From Nakataea oryzae (Eukaryota > Ascomycota > Sordariomycetes > Magnaporthales > Magnaporthaceae), in NCBI GenBank assembly GCA_003049435.1, contig PYSQ01000032.1, positions 1-64,000 of the forward strand: a DNA stretch of 64,000 nucleotides. Direction: 5' to 3'. Position 1 is the stretch's first letter; each line of letters opens with the position of its first letter. The notes beneath the pieces were generated by a model. The model saw only the letters and a list, made by a program, of their open reading frames with translations. It did not search any database and was not told where the DNA came from. A program made the position numbers and the translations under genes. Positions 9,173-22,214 of the stretch are shown here, piece by piece.

Positions 9173-12100
9173 ATGATACCCAGAACCATGGTTTCCAACG
9201 AGGTCTACCTCCTCCCCCTCAACGACGATGGCTCGCCCCAGGTCCAGGGCCAGTACATCTGGCTGGCGCCCAAGTCCAACGAGCCCTTCACCATCCGCTT
9301 CGCCATCGAGGGCACCTCGAGCATCTGCCGCCAGGGCAGCCTGTGGGTGAACATTCCAGAGGCCGGCGTCGAGTTCCGCCGAGACGAGTTCCGCGAGTTC
9401 AAGTAAGCCATGGCGTCCCGTGCTGCTGGCCCGATTGATGAGGGGTTTGCCCCTCCTATTTGCAAGTGCGTGCGTGCGTGCGCGAGAATGCCGCTAACCA
9501 GGCCGCCTGCAAAAAACCCACACAGACTGGACCCAGACTTCAACCGAGAAATCAACATCTCGATCCCTGTCCACCTCCCCGGCGCCTATGCCTTCTACAC
9601 GACGTACTGCCCGCTGCCCGACCTGAAAGAGGATGCCGGCGTCGCCGGCAGCTCCCAGACGGAAAAGAAGAAAACGCCGCTCTACTACATCGATGTCGCG
9701 CCCAGGTTACAGCTGGACGGGCGGCCGCTGCCGCTGCCCGCGCTGTCCATCTTCTCGGTCATCAGCAAGTTCATGGGCAAGTACCCGACGGACTGGGAGC
9801 GCCACCTGCGCGGCATCAGCGAGCGCGGCTACAACATGATCCACTTCACGCCGCTGCAGGTCCGCGGCAGCTCCAACTCGCCCTACAGCCTCTACGACCA
9901 GCTCGCGTGGGACCCCGAGTGCTTCCCCGACGGCGAGAAGGACGTGCAGCTGCTTGTCGAGAGCCTCGAGAAGAACCACTCGCTGCTCAGCCTGACGGAT
10001 ATCGTCCTCAACCACACGGCCGACAACAGCGAGTGGCTGCTGGACCACCCCGAGGCGGGCTACAACCTGACCACCGCCCCCTGGCTCGAGCTGCCCTACC
10101 TCATCGACACCAAGCTGCTGGAGCTCGGCCTCAACCTCGAGAAGCTGGGCCTGCCCACCGAGCTCAAGACCACTGACGATCTGATGGCCATCATGGACGC
10201 CGCCAAGAAGGAGGTCATCAGCGCCGTCCGCATGTGGGAGTACTATGCCATTGACGTCGAGACCGATGCCGATCTCGCTGTCGACGCCTGGGTTGCCGGC
10301 AAGGGGTCCTTTCCCGAGGGCTCGCTCGGTCCCGAGGGTCCCGTGGCGCTCAAGGAGTCTGGTGTGGCCGGCCAGGCCCAGTTCATGCTGAAGCACGGCC
10401 TCCTCGGCAACGACCGCATGGGCGAGCGGTACAGGAGGAAGGCAGACCCTGACGTCGCTGCCGGTCTGCTTTCGGTCATCTTTGGACGCTACGAGGGTGA
10501 GGAGGGCCCTGGCCCGGACAAGGCCGCCGCCCTGGAAAAGATTGTCGAGGTTCTCCGCGCCGTCAATGTGCCCCTCTACGAGGAGTACGACAAGGACAGC
10601 GCCGAGATCCTGGACCAGACGTACAACCGGATCAAGTACGTGCGCCTCGACGAGCACGGCCCCAAGCTGGGCCCCATCAACGAGGAGAACCCGCTCATTG
10701 AGACGTACTTCACCCGCCTCCCGCGCAACGACAAGACGGCCAATCACAAGAAGGAGGATCTGGTGCTGGTCAACAACGGCTGGGTGTGGGGCGGCAACGC
10801 ACTGATCGACAACGCGGGGCCGCAGTCGCGCGTCTACCTCCGGCGGGAGGTGATCGTGTGGGGAGACTGCGTCAAGCTCCGGTACGGAGCCAGCCGCGAG
10901 GACAGCCCGTACCTGTGGGATCGCATGACCAAGTACTCGCGCATGCTGGCCAAGTACTTTGCCGGCTTCCGCATCGACAATGCGCACTCGACGCCCATCC
11001 ACGTGGCGGAGCACATCCTGGACGAGGCACGGCGCGTGCGGCCGGACCTGTACGTCTGCGCCGAGCTGTTCACGGGGAGCGAGGATATGGACTACGTTTT
11101 CGTGAAGCGGCTCGGCCTCAGCTCGCTCATCCGCGAGGCCATGCAGGCGTGGAGCACGGCCGAGCTGAGCCGCCTGGTGCACCGCCACGGCGGCCGCCCC
11201 ATCGGCAGCTTCGAGGTGGACGAGGTCTCGAGGGCCGATCCCTCGAGCCCGCAGTCGCCCGTGTCTCCGCAGCTGACAAGCAACGGCGGCGGCGGCTCGT
11301 CGCGCGAGATCATCCGGCGCATCAAGCCGTCGCCCGTGCAGGCGCTCTTCATGGACTGCACCCACGACAACGAGGTGCCGGCGCAGAAGCGCGACGCCCG
11401 CGACACGCTGCCCAACGCGGCCCTGGTCAACATGTGCTCGAGCGCGACGGGCAGCGTCATGGGCTACGACGAGATCTACCCTAAGCTGGTGGACCTGGTC
11501 AACGAGAAGCGCCTGTACACGTCCGAGTCGTCGTCGGGCCGCGAGATCAAGATTGGTGGCGGCCGCAACGGCATCGGCGGCGTCAAGAAGCTCCTCAACC
11601 AGATCCACACGCTCATGGGCAAGGACGGCTACGACGAGACGCACATCCACCACGAGGACCAGTACATCACGGTCCACCGCGTGCATCCGCAGTCGCGCAA
11701 GGGCTACTTCCTGATCGCCCACACGGCCTACCCGGGCTATGGCAACGGCAACGGCGCCTTCAGCCCCGTCCACCTCACGGGCACCAAGGCCCGCCACCTC
11801 GGCAGCTGGATGCTCGAGGTGGACGCCAGCGAAGAGGCCAAGAAGGCGGCGCTCGAGGACCCCAAGTATCTCCGCGGGCTGCCCAGCCGCGTCATCGACC
11901 TGCCCGGCATCCGCATGGAGGTCAAGGACAACGACACCACCATTACGGTCCGCGACCGCTTCCCTCCCGGGAGCATCGCCCTGTTCGAGACGTGGATCCC
12001 CGCGGCCGAGCACTCGGCCGGCCTCGACACGTTTGTGACTTCGGGCGCCAAGGACGCCTTTGGCGAGCTCGATCTCGTCGACCTCAATCTTGTCCTCTAC

Positions 12101-14149
12101 CGCTGCGAAGCCGAGGAGCGCGACTGGAGCGGCGGCAAGGACGGCACCTACGACATTCCCGACCACGGGAAGCTCGTCTACGCCGGCTTCCAGGGCTGGT
12201 GGAGCATTCTCGAAGGAATTATCCGCGACAACAACCTGGCCCACCCGCTGTGCCAAAACCTGCGCCAGGGCCAGTGGGTGCTCGACTACATTCTCGGCCG
12301 CTTGGAGCGCGCCTCGCAGACGACCGAGTTCGCCCGCCTCGCAAAGCCCACAAAGTGGCTCAAGGAGCGCTTCGACGCCATCCGGGGCATCCCCAGCTTC
12401 CTGCTCCCGCGCTACTTTGCCCTCGTCATGCGCACGGCCTACCAGGCCTGCTCCGAGCGCGCCGTTTCCCTCATGAGCGCCAACGTTGCCCAGGGGCAGT
12501 GGTTCCTCCGAAGCCTGAGCCTGGTGAGCGTGCAGGAAATGGGCCTGGTCAAGTCGGCATCGCTGTACCCGGACCGCCTCGTCCCCTCGCTTGCCGCGGG
12601 CCTGCCGCACTTCGCGGTCGAGTGGGCACGCTGCTGGGGACGTGATGTCTTCATCTCCCTCCGGGGCCTGCTCCTTGGCACGGGTCGGTTCGCCGAAGCC
12701 AAGGAGCATATCCTGGCGTTCGCCAGCGTGCTCAAGCACGGCATGATCCCCAACCTGCTGGGAGCCGGCCGCACTCCCCGCTACAACGCGCGCGACTCCA
12801 TCTGGTTCTACCTGCAGTGCGTGCAGGACTACACGCTCATGGCCCCCGAGGGCCTGGCGCTGCTGGACGCCAAGGTCAAGCGCCGGTTCCTGCCCTACGA
12901 CGACACGTACTTTGACGCCGACGACGCGCGCGCCTACACGGTTGAGAGCACGGTCCGCGACGTGATACAAGAGGCGATGCAGCGTCACGCGAGCGGCATG
13001 TCGTTCCGCGAGGCCAACGCCGGCCCCGGCCTGGACAGCCAGATGACGGACGCGGGATTCCAGCTGGACGTGGCGGTTGACTGGGAGACGGGCTTCGTAC
13101 ACGGCGGCAACCAGCACAACTGCGGCACGTGGATGGACAAGATGGGCGAGAGCGAGCGGGCCGGGTCCAAGGGCGTGCCCGGAACCCCCCGAGACGGCGC
13201 CGCGGTCGAGATCACGGGCCTGCTCTACAGCACGCTCAAGTGGCTGTCGGAGCTGCACGCGGCGGGCAAGTACCCGTACGCGGGCGTGACCAAGAGCCAG
13301 GTGTCGGCCGACCAGGCGGCTTCTGGCGGCGTGCCCGTCGAGGTGACGTTTGGCCAGTGGGCGGAGCTGATGCGGGCAAACTTTGAGCGCTGCTTCTTCG
13401 TGCCCCTGGACGCGGCCGACGACGCCAAGCACGACGTCAACCCGGCCGTGCTCAACCGGCGCGGAGTCTACAAGGACCTGTACAAGTCGGGCAAGGAGTA
13501 CGAGGACTACCAGCTGCGGCCCAACTTCCCCATCGCCATGACGGTGGCGCCCGACCTGTTTGACGAGGCGCACGCCATGCACGCGCTGTGCGTGGCCGAC
13601 CGCGTGCTGCGCGGCCCGCAGGGCATGGCGACGCTGGACCCGTCAGACCTCAACTACCGGCCCTACTACATCAACAGCGAGGACAGCACCGACTTTGCCA
13701 CGTCCAAGGGCCGCAACTACCACCAGGGCCCCGAGTGGCTGTGGCCGACGGGCTACTTTTTGCGGGCGCTGCTCAAGTTCCTGATGAGGCGGGCCGGCGG
13801 CGACAACGAGGCCGCAACCGAGGCATTCCAGCAGGTCACGAGGCGGCTCATGGGCTGCAAGACGATGATCAAGGAGAGCCCGTGGGCGGGACTACAAGAG
13901 CTGACGCAGAAGGACGGCGCCTACTGCGGAGACTCGGTAAGCTTGACCTTTTTTTTCTTTCTTTTTTTTTTCCCTTTCTCCCTCCTTTTGCCATTTTCTC
14001 GTCAACATCACCTCGTCCGTCCATTGCTAACACCAGCGATCGTTAAACACATACAGTGTCCCACTCAGGCCTGGTCGGCTAGCTGCCTGATCGACCTGTA
14101 CATGGATGCCGCCGAGGAGCAGTCTCGACTCAACAATGCCAAGTCCTAG
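9173..14149 (+). CDS. gdb1: glycogen debranching enzyme
   Basis: Bifunctional enzyme with 4-alpha-glucanotransferase and amylo-alpha-1,6-glucosidase activity that removes branch stubs left by glycogen phosphorylase. Exons 9173-9402, 9526-13936, 14057-14149; both introns are in good phase (splices give EFKLDPDFNRE and GDSCPTQAW). The 1577-aa product fits the family (about 1500-1550). Glucanotransferase landmarks: nucleophile in FRIDNAHSTP (D561), acid/base in CAELFTGSED (E590), and FMDCTHDNEVP (D691). Glucosidase half: RCWGRDVF, YNARDSIWFY (D1167), NCGTWMDKMG (D1281) and GPEWLWPTGYF (E1480); by homology D1281 and E1480 are the likely catalytic pair. A second in-frame ATG at 9188 (MVSNEVYLLPL) is an alternative start. 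The last exon encodes only 30 residues. Confidence 0.96.
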
Positions 14150-15612
14150 ATGCTCCCGAGGATGATCAAGGGCGCCCAGGGGTTTGGGCGAGATTAGTTG
14201 TAATGAAATGGTGATGAGGGATGTTTGTTTTGGCTTGAGCAAAAGTTTCATGAGATCTTTTTTTGGACACGGCATACATCAGAAGGCGGGCCTGCATCAA
14301 ACGACGGCAAGACGGACAAACAGGAACGGCCGGAAACGGAACAAGGCTGTCAATATCCCTGGCACACGCACGACGATATATTTATGACCAGCTTGGCACG
14401 TCCTCTCTACCTAGAAATAAATCCCTATAATTATCCCTCTCTTGTCTGTCTTCCGTCGGCTTTGCTATTTCAGGCGACGTTGTTGGCTAAAAAAAAGAAA
14501 AAAAAAGAAAAAAAAAAAAAAAAAAGAAAAGAAGGTTCGACTATTTTCTCGAGATGACATCACGGTATAGCTCCGTGCCTTGTGTAGTTATTCGATGCTG
14601 TCCGATCTCGATACCAAGTCAGCTCCCGAACGCTTTGTCACAAGCCCTGCCCGGCCACCGCCCTCTCGGGGGCAGTCCCAGCGAGTCGACGGCGGCGTTG
14701 GAGGCAGGATCCTCGCACCCACGGGGGCGCACGACTGACTCGCCCTGACGCGCTCGACGTCCGGGCCGTGTCGGGCGAGCTTCGCCGTCAAAACAAACGG
14801 GGCGGAGCCGTTCTCGTCACTCTACTTACACCCGCCGCCGCCCCGTTTGAGACCAGGGCTCGATGTTTGTTCCAAGTTCCCGTCCAGGTCATTAAAATAA
14901 CATTTGGTGGGGTGGGCAGACGAGAAGAACTGCCCTAGGTCTATCGATCCATCCTATCTTGCCTTGTCCTTTGGGGGGAAAATTTGGATTTCCTAATGAG
15001 CGCGCGAATCAAGTTTCTCCCCTCGTCTCCAGCGTCGCACCGCACGTCTGATACGAGTGGCACGGTTGTTTGCGACATGACTTTCTGCCAAGTCCGCGAC
15101 TGACATTGTCGTTGTTGGAAAAAATTAGGCCTCCCTGCCACAATGGCACCCTTCCCCTAGTCTAGTGTTTGGGATTAGGCTCGCAGGTTGCACGTGCCCT
15201 GCCCCCCGGGGATGCATACAAAATAACGGGTAGCAAAGGCCATGGGCACGACCCTGTGAGACCATTCAGGATAAAACAAGGAATTAAAAAAAAACACAGC
15301 TGTTGAAACCCAATGGTTTGACAACGGGGGAAAAGAGACCCGCCCGAAAGCGCCGAACATAGAGAATAGTGACAATCAGAGTTAGACAGGAGATGGAAAG
15401 CAGGATGCACTTCCCACCAATCCACGCCGCTGGGGCATATATAGGAGAAAAAACAAGAGGGGACATCCCTTCCCCCAAAACTCCGAGAAAATGATGTCAG
15501 AAAAAAAGTGGAAATTTTCGTGAGGATTTAGTCGCCTTTTCTGTCGTGGTTGTGTGAGGCGAGACCAAAACAAGTCGCACTTGAGCCGCTAGTGTCTGGA
15601 GGAGGAGTCGGT
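14150..15612. other. intergenic, convergent 3' ends
   Basis: Between the 3' ends of the debranching enzyme gene and the membrane-protein gene. Contains an A-rich tract at 14489-14531 and an AT-richer stretch at about 15100-15560. No coding frame or element recognised. Confidence 0.55.
14489..14531. repeat. A-rich low-complexity tract
   Basis: Near-uninterrupted A run with occasional G, about 340 nt past the debranching enzyme stop. No flanking direct repeats were seen that would mark a retro-insertion. Confidence 0.75.
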
Positions 15613-16543
15613 TCATGTCCTCGCGGTAGGGTTCCACTTCTTCTTGGCCCTCTTTTCGCTCTCCGTTTCGGGTCCGTAAACGCCTGCGGCGCTGATGGGG
15701 GCGGGCATGAACATGCCGGCAGCGGGCAGGTGGACAGAGCGGGTCGATGCGTTGCCTCCCGGCCCTGGTGTCGATGCACCGCCGCCGGCGCCGTTAACGC
15801 CAGCGGCCCCTAGGCGCTTGCCGAGCGCGTACTGGCGGTCCTTCTTGCGGAGGTAGCGGCGCCGCCAGATACAGGCGCCGATCCAGATGCCCGATATGCC
15901 GACCACCATGATCACCAGAAACACAACCCACTGCCAGTGAGTTGACATCCTGGAGATGGGGTTAGAAAACGTCGCGTGCCAAGTTCTGTCTCGTGGCTAG
16001 GGGAGAGGAAAACATGACATACCAATCACCACCACCATTTTGAGTCGAGCCTGAGGACCTCCCTGTGCCCGTGGGGTTCGCAGGCGAGCCTATATTTGCA
16101 CCGAGCGTCTTTGGGTCTTTGCAAAAGTCCGTCACCCATTTGCGGATGCTCTCGAGATTGGCGGGGTTGTCGGCGCAGACCCCCGGGCCGCATGCGTTCG
16201 CTGCTTGGGCGCTGAAAGGAGCGATCTTGGCGTTCCCGCAGAAGCAGGCACCGTAGGCTGATGGTGCTGCCGTCGGCGCGGCCGGCGGCACGCATGCTCC
16301 ATTGGCATCGAAGAGGGGACCGCACTGCTGCGCGCAGGCCGGCAGGGTCGCGAAGGGCATAAGCGTCGTCTCTGTACGGTTGCGGTCAGCAAAGCACGCT
16401 CCTTATTTCCCATCGGGAGGGTGGACGCTCGATCGGCGGTTGGGATGATGGATGGGCGGGCAGGGCCCATGCAGACTTCGCTTCCAGGGAATGATCGGAC
16501 GACGACAGACAGCGGTCGCCGGACAGAGCGTTGACTTACCCAT
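15613..16543 (-). CDS. single-pass membrane protein with Cys-rich N-terminal domain; 4-nt first coding exon
   Basis: Model: exons 16540-16543, 16023-16371, 15613-15949; introns of 168 nt (GTAAGT...CAG) and 73 nt (GTATGT...CAG); 229 aa. The protein starts METTLMPFATLPACAQQCG, followed by a Cys-rich region (about residues 14-85, including ACFCGN and GVCADNP), a Gly/Ser linker, and one transmembrane helix (VVFLVIMVVGISGIWIGACIW) followed at once by RRRYLRKKDRQYALGK. The cytosolic tail ends with GVYGPETESEKRAKKKW. It resembles an uncharacterised family of fungal integral membrane proteins in which the QWVVF...YLRKKDRQYALG part is strongly conserved. No signal peptide is seen in this model. The start exon is the weak point: an in-frame stop lies upstream of that ATG, and splicing puts ATGG onto AG to make a Glu codon. 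Confidence 0.78.
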
Positions 16544-19107
16544 TGTGACGATAGTGTGCTGCTGCTCGAAGGAGCAATTCTAACGATGGTTAAAGACCGC
16601 GATGAGGCGCGGCGTTTGCGTGGCCGGGCTATTCAGAACCGTCTCCCACGGGTCGGGCGAGCTGGCCAGACCAGCGGATTCAATCGTGTTGCCGCGGTAG
16701 TCGGTAATGATCCTCTGTTGTCCAGTCGATGGGACTCCAGTTTCGCCTCAGTTTCCAAGCTCTTTCCCATATGCCTGGTGCCTTGCTTCGTCACTCCACC
16801 TTCGTCCCGGCAGCGTCGAGGAAAGTGGAACGTAGTATCGTCGTCGGGCGGAAGGGTCGGATGGAAAGACAGTTGCTGCTGCGTCGGTGGCGCTCGCGGG
16901 CAGTCGAACGGGGCAACAGCAAGAAAAGTCCGAACAGGAATCGGGCGGGCAGACGAAACTCCAAAAGGGCAGTCGGTCGCGGCGGCGTGAGCGGCAAGTC
17001 TCGTCCTGGGCTGGCTGGCGGCGGCGCTTGGAGAGGGCCACCTGCAGGATGCCCCGTCGATCCGGAAGAAAAGCGTGTCGGGAGCGAGTGGGCTGGGCGT
17101 GGCGGCCTTGGAGACGGAGCTTATGCCACTATTTGACGCTAGCCTTCTTGGCTCGGTCGGCGTTTCGTGTCTGGCGGCAGTGGGTGGGAGAACGAAGGAA
17201 AGGGGACAAGGGAATGGAAGCAGAAACGAATGTGTGTTCCCCCGGGTCAGCGATTGACTCTTCGCGATGCTCCTGTGTTCGTTTTCCCCCCCGTCGAGTG
17301 GTCTGTCTGTCCCTGCAGGGGAGGGAAGGGAAGGGGAAGGGGGTGGTGGGTTGCTGACAGGGCCAACACGAAGACGAGAAAGGAAGAAAAAAAAAGGCGA
17401 GGGAGCAAAGGGGGGAAAACGGGCTGTGCTCGCAGTGGAATGGCGGGTCGTAGCGCTGCGAAATTACCCAGCAGTCGCGGGTGGGGTCTCGTCAGCTGCG
17501 TCGGGTCGCCTGGGGACGGGAAAGCCTGGGGGAGCGCAGCCAGGGTGGGGCGCGTGTGGGGACGCAGGACCTGCCAGCTGAGCCTGGTAAGGGACGAAAT
17601 CCTGCTCGTAGGCGGCGGGACGGCTTGTTTTGCTTGCTTGCTTGCCTCGCTTGTTTGCGTGCGCAAGAGTGGTGCTGCGCTGCTGCTCGCGCTCCATGCC
17701 GACGCTTGCAGCTGGGCTGCAGGCAGCAGCTGGCCCAGTCCTGCGGCCGAGAATCAGCACGGGCTGGGCGCGGCCATTGGCACTGGGGCTACACTGCCAC
17801 TTTCGTGCCGGCCAGCGATGACCCCAGCAGCCGATGGCCAACACGCGCAGGACGGGATCTTCGTGGCCCCCTCAGACCCCTGCAAACTCCGGCAGCCAGT
17901 AGGAGGACGGCTGGGTTTTTATGCTCCGCTTCAGCCTGCGACTCGCCCGTCTCCCAGCTTCCCTAGCTTCCCTGCCCTGCCGGCCGATCGCAGTTGCCAT
18001 TCCAAGCCTGTAGGGCGGGCGACCGCTGACGACGCAATCCTGGGCAGACGGACCTGCTGATGGTGAGACGACATTTCCAGACCCAATCCGGCTGCCCGGT
18101 TCAAACGCCATGTGCTTTTTTTCTCTTTCTGCTATGTTGAGCCTGCCAAACGGAAAAGAAAGCAGAAGAAAATCACGGGCTGAATCGCGGGAGCCAAGGG
18201 GTCAAAGTGACAGGCATCGAACAAGAAAAAGAAAGCAGGAAAAATAAATAAAATCCCGATATTGTGCTGGAAACGGAAAGCCCCTCCCCCTCATATTCCA
18301 AAGTTCAATGCCAAGATGATGCCTGCATTGTCTTCGTTCTTTCCCCTTTGGGCGCGGTATGGGCCCCGGTCGGCGACTGCTCGTTGCAGCACGCGCCGAC
18401 GACAGAGTCGAAATTGGAGAGAAGGCGGGAAAAACATAAACAGCACTACACCCTAAACGCAATGTGCTGCGGTGCTCGCCGGGCTGTGCGTGGCTGCATC
18501 AATGCCGTCCTAACTCACACCTGCACCGGAACGATCGGATCATGCAGGCCTTCAAAACCCCAGCGTGTTTTTTTTTTCTTTTTTTTTCGACGCCATGCCG
18601 GTTGTGGCTAGGCCCGCGCTGTTGCTTTCCAGCCTGCTGCCCTCTGCCAGCCGTCCGTCGGCCCACGCGTCAGCCGATGCCCGCCAACCAAAAAGGGCGC
18701 GCCAAGAACCTTCCCATCATGCCAGTTGGAGACAGCTCTTGATACGCGGTGACTGCGAGGCCGGGCCGTGCGTGCCCTTTGCTTTGCCCTTTGCTTTCAA
18801 TTTCGCTGTCGGCATTGACAGATAGGCACTCGGTCCAGACCCAGCCTCGTTCCCAAGCTCCGTTATCCTTTGGAATACGAAGCGAGATGTGTCTGCCCCT
18901 GGCCACGATTTTATGTCTCCAGGGTCCCGGCCACGGCTACTGAGCTACGGATATGCAGCCAAAAGGATGCATCCCCAGTTGGCTGGATCTGCGCCGCCAT
19001 AGCCGTGACTTGTGCGGGGACCAGCGTGTCCCTGATGCCCCTTTTTCATCCTGGGCCCTTTATCAGATGCATCGTCCCCTGAAGCCTCATGCCGTGGTCC
19101 GACATAA
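16544..19107. other. long intergenic region
   Basis: About 2.6 kb between the membrane-protein gene and the DUF3176 gene, both on the minus strand. GC-rich with purine-rich patches and poly-T near 18571. Open frames up to 297 codons (17167-18060) are Arg/Gly/Ser-rich and have no recognisable domain. No gene called. Confidence 0.55.
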
Positions 19108-21478
19108 TTACCTCCCTATCTGTCCTACATCAGTCACAAGCCCGGGCCGTCCTTCCCGATCCCTCTCAATCGAGGCAATCAGCCCCTTGGCGTGCTCCCT
19201 TATAACACCGGCGTCGGCCCCTTCCCAGCTGCGGCCGCCAGGCACCGCGATACCGCCCCGGTCCGGCAGGCCGTCCCGGCCGGGCCCGTAGAACAGCAGC
19301 GCCAGGGCCGAGTCCTTGAGCAGTGGCCGGTGGCGTGTGAGGGCGATGGACAGCGCCAGCAGCACCGCCACGCCCGCCGCTTCGACGGTCGGCAGCGCGA
19401 TCCAGGCCCAGCGCACGCGCACGTACGTCTCGGTCATGTACGCGGCGCCCTCGTGGCTTGTCGCGTTGGCGTTGGAGCCCCAGCTGTGCACCATGTTGTC
19501 GACGGTTGTGGCGTGGCTGCGCACCAGGCCCGTAAAGTCGGACTCGTAGACGAACATGCCGAAATCGAGCAGGCCGTCCATTGCATTGGAGTCATTGCCG
19601 CCGCTGCGCGAGGAGACCTCCTGGTCGAAGAACAGCTTCTGTATGAGCCGCAGTCGCGCGTCGCTCACTTGGCCCACACGGTATTTTGTTTCGGTTGTGC
19701 TCCCGCTGTAAACTTTTGCATTGCCGTCGCTTCCGCCATGGACTGAGATAATCTCTCCTTCCGTGGCTTCTGTTGGTAACGGTTTTGTCTGGATTTTTCC
19801 AATGTGTAGCTTGCCGCCCTTTGTGGACACGCGCACCAAGGTCTTTTCACACCACTGCCAGCTGTATTCAAAGACATCCACAGGAGGCGGCCGGCCCTTT
19901 TCAATTTTGGTGTCGGATTTGATGTTCAGCATCCTTTTGTCAAACACGTCGCCACGGATTCTTGCGGCGAGACCTCCGTTGGAGGTCTGGAGGGAGTCTG
20001 CTTTGAGCAATTTGAACTCTTGTCGCTTCGCCATGGCAGAGTCACCAGATGAAGACTGGCCGGCAACCGTTATGAGATCTGGGGTTGGTCCCGACGGGGA
20101 TGGCGAATCCCGAGTCCTGGTCGTTTGATTGCTGGAAAGCGTTCGAATGCTGGGGGTTGGGGCTTCTTTGGCTGCATCGTTGCGGAACATCATACGCACT
20201 GAACGTGGCGTGCCGCTGTTTTTGTTCCTGCCATGGGCGTATTCACAAACCACATGTTCACCAGAGTCCTCAAGCTCGCAGCTCACGACCGTATCGGATG
20301 TGACGTTTCGAACATCGGCACACAAGCCCAGCGTGCTAAAGTTGACCCATTCGCATTCTGTGGCCGGCTGTGGGCATGAAAAGTCCGGCGCGAACGACAA
20401 GCCTAGCAAACCACTTCGTAGCTTTATTTGGAATGGCAGCGCAACGTCGGGAGGGAAGAAGTAGCGACCCGCTTCAGTTTCACCACTTACAGCGGAAGGA
20501 TCTGACATTTTCCACGGGCGTTAGTATGAAGAGTGGATGGCTGGGTGATTTCTCTCGTGGATTGGGGGACCTCGCCGTGATCAACATACGCATCTCAAAC
20601 TGCTCCTTGGCCCAGTAGCTGGAGGCTTGTGCTATTGTTGCTTTGACGTTGTCGAGTTTCGCGCGGCGGGTCGGGAACTCCAGGATCTGCTGGGCGCTTG
20701 GACTAATCCCCAGGGAGAGAACGGTCCACAGAGCCAAAGTCCACGCGAGCAAGTCTCCAGTTTGGACGTTGAAGAGCATCCGAAGGGAACCCCAAGGACC
20801 GCGGCTGGCATTGTCGTAGTCCTGCAGGTGGCTCAGCCGGTTCGGCTGCTCAAAGTGCCTCCACTTCAGCTGCGAGATGCAGGCGGCAAGAGGAACCACC
20901 ATTGCCGTGCGGGCTATTGCGGTCAGGACGGCGATGACCGAGTTGATCCGGATCGGCCAGGACCAGCTGTCGAGCGCGATGTTCTCGACCCGGAGCAGGA
21001 GCGCAACCAGGAGGATCGTGCTCACGATGCTCAGAGAGCATGCCCCGATTTCCCACCACCACCAAGTCTGGGGAGGCGCGCGGGGCCTGCCAGGTGGTGC
21101 GGCCGTCGTCGGGGCTGGTGCCTCGTGGATTGTGGGACCTTTCTCAATCGAACGAGCATCTGCGTGCGAATCGCTCAATGGGCTAGCCCCGAGGTCGGCA
21201 CTAGACCGGCGACGGGGCGTCCCGGCTTTTGGGGTCGTCTCTTCAGGCGAGGTCGTCGACCAGATGGGGTCTTGGTAGGGGTTGTCGGCACCATCCTCGC
21301 GGATCGTGGATATGGACACAGTTGAAACCCGCCCAGAGGACATCAAGCCATACTGCTCCGCGTCAGAAGCGCTGACACTAGTGCCCGGGGAAACCGGTCT
21401 CGTGACTGCATCCTGGGACGGGGACATTGGTCTGGTGTGCCTGTGCCCATGCTGCCACTGGCTGTAAGACGAATGCAT
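19108..21478 (-). CDS. DUF3176 family integral membrane protein
   Basis: Two exons, 20590-21478 and 19108-20501; the 88-nt intron 20502-20589 (GTATGT, branch TACTAAC, CAG) fuses the frames to give 760 aa. The N-terminal 130 residues are Ser/Thr/Pro-rich. TWWWWEIGACSLSIVSTILL opens the DUF3176 region, with further membrane helices at SVIAVLTAIARTAMVVPLA and LLAWTLALWTVLSLGISP. A long, probably extracytoplasmic segment carries paired cysteines (APDFSCPQPATECEW, SCELEDSGEHVVCEY). The last helix is IALPTVEAAGVAVLLALSIA, and the tail is short. This arrangement (three N-terminal helices, an extracellular loop, one C-terminal helix) is typical of the family, which is expanded in filamentous ascomycetes and has no established role. 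Start at 21478 chosen because upstream codons do not resemble the family. Confidence 0.88.
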
Positions 21479-22214
21479 GTTGCGGGCATGGAAGGGAATC
21501 TCAAAAAGAAAACAGGAGATTGAGCCGAACGGCTTGCTTGGCTGTTTTTTTTCCCCTCGGAGGAGCGAGACAGGTGAAGGGGAGATGCAACGGATACATA
21601 TGGAGCACAGCCTGACTGGCATGCGGCTATATCAGAGCAGACCTTTAGGACAGATGTTACGTCAAAGTAAGCTGAAAATGCGCAGTCATCGCCCTCCCTC
21701 TGCCGATCATGCTGGCCGGTCTGTATCTGCACAGCCAGTGGCCGGCAGAGGCTGCTGTGCGACACTGACTGCATTGGAGGATTGTTATGCGGCATCCAGT
21801 TGGGGGCCTGGGAGGGCAGCAGAGGGGAGGGGCCAAGCCGGGCAAGGTTGCCAGCCAATAACAGTGTTGCAATAACTCCTACAATTGGGGCTGTCCGCAA
21901 GGCAACAGTGGAGGGAAATCAGCCCCAACAGCTGCCGCGCCAGTGACGGACGCCCTGGAGGGCCGACGTTGGTGGGTTCCTGGCCCAATCACTTGGTCGA
22001 GGTGGAAGTTCATTGGATCTCGTGGGTTACATAATCTCCAATTTCTGGAATTTCTGGCCAGGGCCGACGGCCGCTGGTGCCTGTCCGTGCTCAATCGCGA
22101 TCTGGAAACATCACCAATGACAATGTCGTCAAGCCCGACAAAGCAACACAAAAATGGCAACATGAATCATCGCATCCCCCATCGCCATAGCCGCCTGCTT
22201 TGGTCTCCAATCGC
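21479..22214. other. intergenic, promoter side of the DUF3176 gene
   Basis: About 0.7 kb upstream of the DUF3176 start and downstream of the next minus-strand gene. No coding frame with plausible composition. Confidence 0.6.

Noticed and set aside
9707..13582. 1291-codon open frame on the minus strand
   Set aside because: Antisense to the debranching enzyme, whose GC-rich third positions keep this frame open. The translation has no domain and the sense strand has all catalytic motifs.
17167..18060. 297-codon plus-strand frame
   Set aside because: Low-complexity Gly/Arg/Lys-rich translation of purine-rich DNA; no family, no promoter signal.
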